A stretch of 36,615 nucleotides of DNA from an uncultured Bacteroidia bacterium (lineage in GTDB: Bacteria > Bacteroidota > Bacteroidia > Bacteroidales > Prolixibacteraceae), in assembly GCA_903881215.1 (NCBI GenBank), contig CAIRSO010000657.1, positions 1 through 36,615 of the forward strand, read 5' to 3'. Below the pieces are notes generated by a model. The model saw only the letters and a program-made list of their open reading frames with translations. It did not search any database and was not told where the DNA came from. Shown here in pieces: positions 9,201 through 15,085 of this stretch (positions are counted from its first letter, which is position 1; each line of letters starts with the position of its first letter). Both the position numbers and the translations under genes were made by a program.

Positions 9201-10484
9201 CAGGTTTTGGAGCAACTGTGTGACGCCATCAAGCTGGTATTTGCCTCCACTTTTTCGGAGAAAGCCAGAAATTATTTTTCCATTATCCACCACAAAGTGG
9301 AAGAGGAAAAGATGGCAGTTGTTCTGCAGGTGCTTGTCGGGAATCAGTATGGCGATTATTACTATCCGAATATCAGCGGAGTGGCACAATCTTATAATTA
9401 CTATCCTGTAGCGAGTATGAAACCGGAAGAGGGTTTTGCCGTGGCAGCAATAGGTTTGGGAACTTATGTGGTGGATGGCTGGAAATCGTATCGGTTTTCG
9501 CCAAAATATCCCAAAGTGACCATTTACAGCATCAAAGATTTGCTGGTTAGTTCCCAGGTTCAGTTTTATGCGCTGGATTGTAAAACAAAAGAGGTTGATT
9601 TTTTAAAGAACGGCGAGCTCGCAACACTTAAATTGCTGAATATCAGTGAGGCCGAAAAGCACGGAACGCTCACGCATTGCGCCTCTGTTTACAACGCCAA
9701 CAACGATCGTGTTGAACCCGGATTGGCTGCCTACGGTCCCAGGATTATCAATTTTGCCGATATCCTTCAATACAATTATGCACCGCTTGCCGAAACCATC
9801 AGCGTCTTGCTGAATGCGGTCAAGGAGGCATTTGGTTCTCCGGTCGAAATTGAATATGCCGTTGATCTGGAGCGCTCTCAAAATGGATTACCTACCTTCT
9901 ATCTACTGCAGATTAAACCGTTGATAGGAAACCAGCTGACCCAAAATATTGTTGTTGACAAGATGGACAAGACACAAATGGCCCTTTTTACCCGGTCAAG
10001 CCTTGGGAATGGGGAAGTTAAAGATGTGAAGGACGTAATATTTGTGGATACATCAGCCTTCAACAAACTGAAAACAATAGAGATGGCTGTTGAGATTGAG
10101 AAGCTGAACAACATGATGATTAAAGCCAACCGTCCGTACATCCTGATAGGTCCGGGCAGATGGGGAAGCAGAGACAGGTTTGTGGGGATTCCTGTCAACT
10201 GGTCTCAAATTTCGAATGCGAAGGTAATTGTTGAAATAAGTCTTGACAATTATCCGTTGGATTCCTCTTTGGGATCGCACTTTTTCCACAACGTTACCTC
10301 TATGAACATTGGCTATTTCTCCATCAAGCACTCCTCTCCAACTGATTTTATCCGCTGGGATGTGCTGAACAGGCAGCGGGTAGTGCACAAAACCAATTTT
10401 TTCAAACACGTGCAATTCAATAAGCCTCTGACGATATTAATGGACGGAAGGCTTAAAACCTCAGCAGTCATCGTTCATGAATAA
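6252..10484 (+). CDS. Multidomain receiver/PEP-synthase-type ATP-binding signalling protein
   Basis: This 1410-residue protein has an unusual build. Residues about 25-135, 147-262 and 276-391 are three related sensor-like repeats. The second and third are clearly alike (SLQKICSILPDSWQFPEHTVARI against TMQEICDILPKSWQYPKYTVTRI, each ending in EADEGPFLKEER or similar); the first is degenerate. Residues about 448-550 form a receiver-like domain without a phospho-acceptor Asp. Residues about 593-740 form a second receiver with acidic pair Glu600/Asp601, acceptor Asp671 and Lys724. From about 850 onward lies a pyruvate phosphate dikinase/PEP synthase-type ATP-binding domain with RPIAVRSSSTSEDS (about 948-961) and PFAGVFDTY. 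No phosphohistidine or PEP-binding domain follows, so it is unlikely to be a metabolic PEP synthase. A LuxR regulator lies 31 bp downstream. I infer a signalling role; the reaction is unknown. Confidence 0.72.
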   Translation: MRGLDVRNIDKKNQVNSYLLFERDVLIGKTIEILANGVDIRTSLQQVCEAFYACVVTGNSFSVRILFDEQVFTNHPFQETSVVVKSDFHLPDGQSGTTELFLAPQVQTSTSIAIVEEAEKTLRVINPLLVGMIAKTKLERLTFDIGERRKELHGINRTTEILQSNNPLGESLQKICSILPDSWQFPEHTVARISFGKSVFESEGFRETPWKMEQGFEAPDHRKGLIEVYYLKQFPEADEGPFLKEERDLLVNLSNLIAGSAMRDVFIKLQHENTERLKELRAINQTTLIIEEGKMVEETMQEICDILPKSWQYPKYTVTRIRFEGKSYLSEHFAETDWVQSENFVTIDNKKGSIEIFYLKKFPKEDEGPFLQEERNLLINIALMISGYLNNYKGREIIHRKGVPISTIHPSDDFRNSLTKSKKPLQLYFNQQSIDKYVYLDMMRFKIKHILFVATLYDAFILESEDSFFEKFMGEAYQYSLFSVPRITGVSSAEEALNLLETTNFDLVILMAGMDREGPVILSEQIRAKKESLPIYLLLNKKSDIKYFEELVPTIRSVDKLFVWNGDSLILFAIVKSTEDKVNVENDTKIGLVRVILLIEDSPLYYSKYLQFLYDIVFSQVQQLLPEVEKNELDKISKMRSRPKILLARNYEEAVAIFNKYRDFMLCVISDVEFDRNGKMDKHAGVNFIKYVKSHISKIPIILQSSENRNEQIAKELEVAFINKNSESLLKDLRHYLVSYLGFGNFVFRDKEGNTIGIAKSLREFETLLQEVPDESLYLHASENQLSLWLMSRGEIQLAKTLNPVSANTFKDMDEMRQFFLDSIKHYREEKKKGKILSFDETSTLDEKNIVSFCGGSLGGKGRGLAFINTLIYNLEFPTLTNKINILAPITVVIGTNEFQHFISKNKLFDKIIVPDVSFAELRRHFVEAQLSSSLLKKLKVFVSQIDRPIAVRSSSTSEDSITQPFAGVFDTYIVPNGKGNKKQVLEQLCDAIKLVFASTFSEKARNYFSIIHHKVEEEKMAVVLQVLVGNQYGDYYYPNISGVAQSYNYYPVASMKPEEGFAVAAIGLGTYVVDGWKSYRFSPKYPKVTIYSIKDLLVSSQVQFYALDCKTKEVDFLKNGELATLKLLNISEAEKHGTLTHCASVYNANNDRVEPGLAAYGPRIINFADILQYNYAPLAETISVLLNAVKEAFGSPVEIEYAVDLERSQNGLPTFYLLQIKPLIGNQLTQNIVVDKMDKTQMALFTRSSLGNGEVKDVKDVIFVDTSAFNKLKTIEMAVEIEKLNNMMIKANRPYILIGPGRWGSRDRFVGIPVNWSQISNAKVIVEISLDNYPLDSSLGSHFFHNVTSMNIGYFSIKHSSPTDFIRWDVLNRQRVVHKTNFFKHVQFNKPLTILMDGRLKTSAVIVHE

Positions 10485-10515
10485 AACAGGTACCTATTTT
10501 AGAAAAATACGATGA

Positions 10516-11169
10516 ATGATTGACATCGCCATTTTTGATGAACACAAGCTGGTTCTGGAAGGCCTTTCGGGCATGTTGTCAGGGGTCTCTGATTTCAGGG
10601 TGGTTCTGGTATGCAGCGATCGGAATGTGCTGACGGAAAAATTGAAGTCCTTTCAGGTGCATGTTCTGGTCCTCAATATGTACGATATCTCTGTAAGAAA
10701 CCTTAACCTGATTGTGCAGCTGAATTTCAGCCACACCAAACTGAAAATTCTCGTTACATCCGTCATCGACAGCGAGGAAATTGTTCTGAGGACCATCAAA
10801 GCCGGAGCGAAAGGATTCCTTGGAAAGGATTCAGACCGTAACAGTCTGGTAGAGGCCATTTATACCTTGCGGAATGGACATGACTACTACAGTGCCTCTA
10901 TCACCCACTTACTGCTCAACAGGTATATTTCAAGCCTGAAATCCGGTGAGCAGAACCAGCGTGCAGAGACTGCCAACCTTAGTACACGACAGATTGAAAT
11001 TCTCAAACTCTGGGGCGAAAGTTACACCAATCAGGAAATTGCCGACCGATTTTTTATCAGTGTCCGCACGGTGGAGTCACACAAGAACCACATCATGCAG
11101 AAATTGAACCTGAAAAGCACGGTGGACATGATCAAGTTTGCCATTAAGAACAATATAATTGAGATATAG
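10516..11169 (+). CDS. NarL/LuxR-type response regulator with degenerate receiver
   Basis: The 217-residue product has an N-terminal receiver domain (about 1-120) and a C-terminal LuxR helix-turn-helix (about 150-217: LSTRQIEILKLWGESYTNQE, IADRFFISVRTVESHKNHIM). The usual phospho-acceptor Asp is Asn54 (VLVLNMYD). The N-terminal acidic site keeps Asp8 and has Glu9, and the conserved Lys is kept in GFLGKDS. It therefore probably does not signal by normal Asp phosphorylation. The gene starts 31 bp after the large receiver/ATP-binding protein, so the two are likely an operon and a functional pair. The ATG at 10516 was preferred to the overlapping ATG at 10512, which opens only three codons. Confidence 0.85.
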   Translation: MIDIAIFDEHKLVLEGLSGMLSGVSDFRVVLVCSDRNVLTEKLKSFQVHVLVLNMYDISVRNLNLIVQLNFSHTKLKILVTSVIDSEEIVLRTIKAGAKGFLGKDSDRNSLVEAIYTLRNGHDYYSASITHLLLNRYISSLKSGEQNQRAETANLSTRQIEILKLWGESYTNQEIADRFFISVRTVESHKNHIMQKLNLKSTVDMIKFAIKNNIIEI

Positions 11170-11171
11170 AA

Positions 11172-11216
11172 GTGCCTAAAGTGCCTAAAGTGTCTAAAGT
11201 GCCTAGAGTGCCTAGA
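11172..11216. repeat. Short tandem repeat, 9-bp unit, five copies
   Basis: Five consecutive copies of GTGCCTAAA or close variants (GTGTCTAAA, GTGCCTAGA) begin three bases after the stop of the LuxR gene. The rest of the 11170-11396 gap holds no gene that I can support. Confidence 0.9.
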
Positions 11217-11396
11217 GTTATGGGGCCGCTTTGATTGCGTAGAAGTGGTTTGCCTTACGTGAAACACGTAAATGAGACATGGTTTGGCTGAAGCGTGGGT
11301 GATGGATGTTATTTTTATTGCAAAAGCCGGTTGGTGTCCTGACCATCGGCTGAAACAAGCAATTTTTTCTATCATTCATAACAAAAAAGCACGACG

Positions 11397-12749
11397 ATGG
11401 CCGACATTTTAGATGTAAAAGTAAACGAGTTTATGGCAAAGGTAATTGCCAAAAATCCGGGAGAATCTGAGTTTCACCAGGCAGTAAAGGAGGTAGTTGA
11501 ATCCCTCATGCCTTTCATTGATGAAAATCCCAAATATCACTATTCCAAAGTTTTGGAAAGAATGGTAGAACCGGAGAGGGTGATGATGTTCAGGGTTCCA
11601 TGGGTTAATGATGATGGGGAGATCCAGGTAAACAGAGGCTTTCGCATTCAAATGAACAGTGCGATCGGACCCTACAAAGGGGGATTGCGTTTCCACCCGA
11701 CTGTTAACCTTGGTATCCTTAAATTCCTGGCCTTTGAGCAGGTATTCAAGAACAGCCTCACAACCCTGCCAATGGGTGGTGGAAAAGGTGGATCAGACTT
11801 TGATCCAAAAGGAAAATCAGACAACGAAGTGATGCGTTTTTGTCAGAGTTTTATGACTGAATTACAGCGTTATATCGGATCTGACACCGATGTACCTGCA
11901 GGTGACATAGGCGTTGGAGGCAGGGAGATAGGTTATCTGTACGGTCAGTACAAACGCATCCGGAATGAATTTACAGGTGTTTTGACAGGCAAAGCCATCG
12001 AGTGGGGTGGCAGTCTGATCCGTCCTGAAGCAACAGGCTACGGGGCTGTCTATTTTGCGGATCAGATGCTGAAGACGCGCGGACAGGATTTGAAAGGAAA
12101 GATCGCCGTGGTTTCCGGTTCCGGGAATGTCTCCCAATATGCCGTGGAGAAATTGATACACATGGGTGCCAAGGTCGTTACCTTGTCTGATTCGGCCGGA
12201 TTTGTCTACGATGCAGCCGGTTTCAACGAAGAGAAACTTGCCTTCATCCTGGAACTGAAAAACATCCGCCGTGGACGCATCAAAGAGTATGCCGACAAAT
12301 ACAACGCAGAATATTACGAAGGTCAGACTCCATGGGGAATCAAATGTGATGCGGCATTTCCTTGCGCAACACAGAATGAAATCAACGAGGAAGATGCCAA
12401 ACTGCTCGTCCGAAACGGTTGTTTCGTCATCTCCGAGGGAGCCAACATGCCTTCGACGCCTGAAGCTGTTGAAGTATTTCTTGGTGCAAAAATTCTTTAC
12501 GGACCGGGCAAAGCGGCCAATGCCGGAGGAGTGTCAACATCCGGACTCGAAATGGCACAAAATTCCATGCGTTTGCCATGGACTAGGCATGAGGTGGATG
12601 CCCGACTGCACCGTATCATGATCGACATTCACGAAACCTGTGTGAAATATGGCACGGAGAAAGATGGATTCATCAATTACGTCAAAGGTGCCAACATTGG
12701 CGGTTTCATCAAAGTGGCTGATGCCATGATCGCTCAGGGAGTGGTATAA
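11397..12749 (+). CDS. gdhA: NADP-type glutamate dehydrogenase
   Basis: The 450 residues match the hexameric bacterial glutamate dehydrogenase family (about 450). It makes glutamate from 2-oxoglutarate and ammonium with NADPH in the cytoplasm, and links carbon and nitrogen metabolism. Visible signatures are GPYKGGLRFHPTVNLGILKF (substrate Lys94), LTTLPMGGGKGGSDFDPKGK with the catalytic Lys130, DVPAGDIGVGGREIGYLYGQ (Asp170), and the coenzyme Rossmann motif VVSGSGNVSQYAVEKL. The C-terminal NAGGVSTSGLEMAQNS is also typical. It is a single-gene unit with its own terminator. NADP use is inferred from the family branch and not shown by a single residue. Confidence 0.97.
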   Translation: MADILDVKVNEFMAKVIAKNPGESEFHQAVKEVVESLMPFIDENPKYHYSKVLERMVEPERVMMFRVPWVNDDGEIQVNRGFRIQMNSAIGPYKGGLRFHPTVNLGILKFLAFEQVFKNSLTTLPMGGGKGGSDFDPKGKSDNEVMRFCQSFMTELQRYIGSDTDVPAGDIGVGGREIGYLYGQYKRIRNEFTGVLTGKAIEWGGSLIRPEATGYGAVYFADQMLKTRGQDLKGKIAVVSGSGNVSQYAVEKLIHMGAKVVTLSDSAGFVYDAAGFNEEKLAFILELKNIRRGRIKEYADKYNAEYYEGQTPWGIKCDAAFPCATQNEINEEDAKLLVRNGCFVISEGANMPSTPEAVEVFLGAKILYGPGKAANAGGVSTSGLEMAQNSMRLPWTRHEVDARLHRIMIDIHETCVKYGTEKDGFINYVKGANIGGFIKVADAMIAQGVV

Positions 12750-12770
12750 TCTAATCCAAAATTATTTTTT

Positions 12771-12812
12771 ACCGGGCCGTCTCAATGAATTTTGAGGCGG
12801 CCCGGTTTTTTT
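12771..12812 (+). terminator. Intrinsic terminator of the glutamate dehydrogenase gene
   Basis: ACCGGGCCGTCTCAA (12771-12785) pairs with TTGAGGCGGCCCGGT (12792-12806) over 15 positions with one G-U pair, and is followed by a run of seven T (12806-12812). It sits 22 bp after the stop, and 10 bp before the end of the convergent repressor gene. Confidence 0.9.
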
Positions 12813-12821
12813 AGGAGTCAA

Positions 12822-13592
12822 TTAATCGGGAACCTGATTCCTGATCCCAACGATCTCTTTCTGAATCTCTTCCAGCTTTTTAAAGATCTGTTGGTTGTCG
12901 GCGGGTTCTGGAATCTCGTCGGTGATGTACAGCACAAATTTCCATACCTCCCTGATCTCGCTTACCGGCAGGTCGTAGGGAACATATTCGGTGTTCATGG
13001 AGATCATCTTCAGACTGCCCTTTTCCTTTAATTCATTTTTTATTTTCTTGAAGACCACCCCTTCGTTCAGAGTCAAAATGATGTAGGGGTGATCGTCTTT
13101 GATGGAGTTCAGATCCTGCACATATTCGCCCACCACCCAGCTTTTGTCGCGGATCGGGAGCATCGAATCGCCAGAGATCTGGAAGGCGCGGTATTTCTTG
13201 TCACGGGTTAAGATCGGAAGCTGAAAATTGGGCAGCGCGGAGATAAATTCCGGATCGAAATAGCCTGTCGTATACCCGGCCTTCGCCTTGATGGATACAA
13301 TCTCGATGTTGTCCTTGTTGCGCGAATCCACGGTAGTTGCCAGTACCCGCACCTCATTTCCCCTAACAAATACATCCGATCCGTGCTCGATGACGTACAT
13401 CTGGCTCTCCCGCAATCCGGACAGGTTGATGCGCACCAGCGTGTCGATGGAGAGGTGAAACAGGTCGGAGAGGCCGATCAGGATGCTGACAGGCGGGAAG
13501 GTCGTCCCGTTCTCATAATTGTTGATGCTCGACCTCTTGGTATTCAGCGTCTCTGCCAGGTCCTGCTGCGTGAGCTTCCTTCTTTTTCGCAA
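12822..13592 (-). CDS. LexA-like repressor: Xre helix-turn-helix plus S24 peptidase
   Basis: The product (256 residues from a TTG at 13592) has an Xre-type DNA-binding domain (about 1-58: LTQQDLAETLNTKRSSINNY) and a C-terminal S24 self-cleaving domain. The cleavage site is Ala105-Gly106 (KAKAGYTTGY), the nucleophile Ser143 (ISGDSM), and the general base a Lys in VVFKKIK (182/183). Such repressors cleave themselves on RecA filaments during DNA damage. It is divergent from the Pol IV and DnaE genes, which it probably controls. No ATG opens this frame. Reading upstream gives ATG (13619-13617), Phe, Leu, then TAA (13610-13608), then E-N-L-K-F-L-R-K-R-R, the usual N-terminal sequence of this family. 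The natural start thus seems to be cut by a stop at codon 4, and only a TTG restart would give protein. Confidence 0.85.
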   Translation of the reverse strand: MRKRRKLTQQDLAETLNTKRSSINNYENGTTFPPVSILIGLSDLFHLSIDTLVRINLSGLRESQMYVIEHGSDVFVRGNEVRVLATTVDSRNKDNIEIVSIKAKAGYTTGYFDPEFISALPNFQLPILTRDKKYRAFQISGDSMLPIRDKSWVVGEYVQDLNSIKDDHPYIILTLNEGVVFKKIKNELKEKGSLKMISMNTEYVPYDLPVSEIREVWKFVLYITDEIPEPADNQQIFKKLEEIQKEIVGIRNQVPD

Positions 13593-13650
13593 AAATTTTA
13601 AATTTTCTTAGAGAAACATGTACCAAATGTTTTAAAATAGTTTATATTGT

Positions 13651-13679
13651 AGTCGTACGATTGACATTTATATAGTCAA
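13651..13679. promoter_or_regulatory. Candidate operator(s) between repressor and Pol IV genes
   Basis: AGTCGTACGATT (13651-13662) is a near-perfect 12-bp palindrome with core TCGTACGA. It runs into TTGAC-N9-GTCAA (13661-13679). Both are centred in the divergent intergenic region between the S24 repressor and the polymerase genes, where an SOS-type operator is expected. No family consensus is known to me for this repressor. Confidence 0.4.
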
Positions 13680-13715
13680 AAGTAAACAATTATTTCGAAT
13701 GAACCAAATAAATAT

Positions 13716-13812
13716 GACACAGAGTTACACAGAGGAGTCACGGAGAGCCACAGAGATCATAAAAGAATAATTTTTCTGTGTAACTCTGTGCTCCTCTGTG
13801 TAGCTCTGTGTC
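13716..13812. repeat. Inverted repeat of ACACAGAG type
   Basis: The arms 13716-13737 (GACACAGAGTTACACAGAGG and two more bases) and 13791-13812 are reverse complements at 21 of 22 positions. The sequence between them carries further copies of the same CACAGAG/CTCTGTG words. It occupies the space just before the Pol IV start and could form a long hairpin in the leader. Elements with this word content are common between genes in Bacteroidota. Confidence 0.85.
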
Positions 13813-13840
13813 GCATTTTAGAACGAGCAAAATAAGGGAG

Positions 13841-15022
13841 ATGCAACTGCTGGACCGCACAATATTACACATGGATCTGGATACATTTTTTGTATCCGTT
13901 GAGCGGTTGCTCAACTCGGATCTCATTGGGAAGCCTGTGGTCATTGGTGGAATCTCCGACCGCGGCGTGGTGGCCAGCTGCAGCTACGAAGCCCGGCGGT
14001 TCGGTGTTCATTCTGCCATGCCAATGAAGATGGCCCTGAACCTCTGCCGCGAAGCCGTCGTGATCCGCGGCGACATGGATTCCTACAGCAAATACTCCAA
14101 ACTGGTGACGGATGTGATCGCCGAAAAGGCTCCCACGTACGAAAAGGCCTCCATCGATGAGCACTACATCGACATCACCGGGATCGACCGCTACTGGGGA
14201 TCCCTTAAATGGTCGCACGAGCTGCGCCAATCCATCATGGACGAAACGGGACTGCCTATCTCATTTGGATTATCCGTCAATAAAACCGTCAGCAAGATTG
14301 CCACGGGAGAAGCCAAGCCCAACGGGGAGAAGTATGTGGTCAAAGAGTCTGTCCAACCCTTCCTGAATCCGTTGTCGATCAAAAAAATTCCCGGGGTCGG
14401 CAGCAAGACCTATCAGCTGCTGCGGTCGATGGGGGTGTCCACGATCCAGACCCTGGGTGCTGTTCCGGCCGAGATGGTACAGAGTGTGCTGGGCAAGAAC
14501 GGGATCGAGATCTGGCGGCGTGCCCACGGCATCGACTTTACCCCGGTGGTGCCCTACAGCGAGGAGAAATCTATCAGCAAGGAGCGGACTTTCGAAACCG
14601 ACACCATCGATGTGCTCATGCTCGACCAACTTCTGATCGCGATGACGGAGAAACTCTGCTTCAAACTGCGCAAAAATGAGAAGCTTACCTCCGTGGTAAC
14701 GGTCAAAATCAGGTATGCCAATTACGATACGCACACGCTGCAGAAGAAGATTACCTATACCTCTTTCGACCACGTCCTGATCGGGGTTGTCAGGGAGCTG
14801 TTCAGGCGGTTGTATGAACGACGGATGCTGATACGGCTGATCGGGGTGAAGCTCGGCGGACTGATTCACGGGGTGCAGCAGCTGGATCTGTTCGACAACA
14901 ACGAGGAGCAGATCAAACTTTATCTTTCCATGGACAAGATCAGGCTTCGATTTGGTGCCGGAGCGATCCGACGTGCCTCAGGGATGCCTGCGTTAAACAC
15001 CTGTCAGGTTTCGAAAACCTGA
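13841..15022 (+). CDS. dinB: Y-family DNA polymerase IV (translesion)
   Basis: From ATG 13841 the product is 393 residues. It copies past damaged bases at the fork, without proofreading. Palm-domain metal ligands are present: Asp12 and nearby Asp14 in HMDLDTFFVSVE, and Asp106-Glu107 in SIDEHYIDIT. Other motifs are CSYEARRFGVHSAMP, GLSVNKTVSKIATGEAKPNG and the helix-hairpin-helix KKIPGVGSKT. Near the C-terminus QLDLF (347-351) is a beta-clamp binding motif. The intact catalytic site argues against the inactive ImuB type. The last residues (NTCQVSKT) are encoded by an intergenic-type hairpin repeat, so the original C-terminus may have been altered. It likely forms one damage-inducible unit with the downstream DnaE and is controlled by the divergent S24 repressor. 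Confidence 0.93.
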   Translation: MQLLDRTILHMDLDTFFVSVERLLNSDLIGKPVVIGGISDRGVVASCSYEARRFGVHSAMPMKMALNLCREAVVIRGDMDSYSKYSKLVTDVIAEKAPTYEKASIDEHYIDITGIDRYWGSLKWSHELRQSIMDETGLPISFGLSVNKTVSKIATGEAKPNGEKYVVKESVQPFLNPLSIKKIPGVGSKTYQLLRSMGVSTIQTLGAVPAEMVQSVLGKNGIEIWRRAHGIDFTPVVPYSEEKSISKERTFETDTIDVLMLDQLLIAMTEKLCFKLRKNEKLTSVVTVKIRYANYDTHTLQKKITYTSFDHVLIGVVRELFRRLYERRMLIRLIGVKLGGLIHGVQQLDLFDNNEEQIKLYLSMDKIRLRFGAGAIRRASGMPALNTCQVSKT

Positions 15023-15027
15023 CAGGT
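14999..15027. repeat. Perfect hairpin with 12-bp arms overlapping the Pol IV stop
   Basis: ACCTGTCAGGTT (14999-15010) and AACCTGACAGGT (15016-15027) are exact reverse complements around a TCGAA loop. The Pol IV stop codon (15020-15022) lies in the second arm. This word is a familiar dispersed hairpin of Bacteroidota genomes; it could also act as a weak terminator, but lacks a T run. Confidence 0.9.
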
Positions 15028-15040
15028 CTTTACAACTGCC

Positions 15041-15072
15041 CTCCCATCTTCCCACCCTCCCATCTTCCCACT
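15041..15072. repeat. Two 16-bp direct repeats, pyrimidine-rich
   Basis: CTCCCATCTTCCCACC and CTCCCATCTTCCCACT follow each other directly (15 of 16 identical), 13 bp before the DnaE start. The whole 15036-15085 spacer is nearly pure pyrimidine on the plus strand. Confidence 0.85.
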
Positions 15073-15085
15073 CTCAACTTTCCCC

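Noticed and set aside
6252-10484. Metabolic phosphoenolpyruvate synthase
   Set aside because: Only the ATP-binding domain is present; the phosphohistidine and PEP-binding domains are missing and half the protein is sensor-like and receiver sequence.
13841-15022. ImuB-type inactive Y-family protein
   Set aside because: Asp12 and Asp106-Glu107 of the catalytic site are present, so an active Pol IV is more likely.
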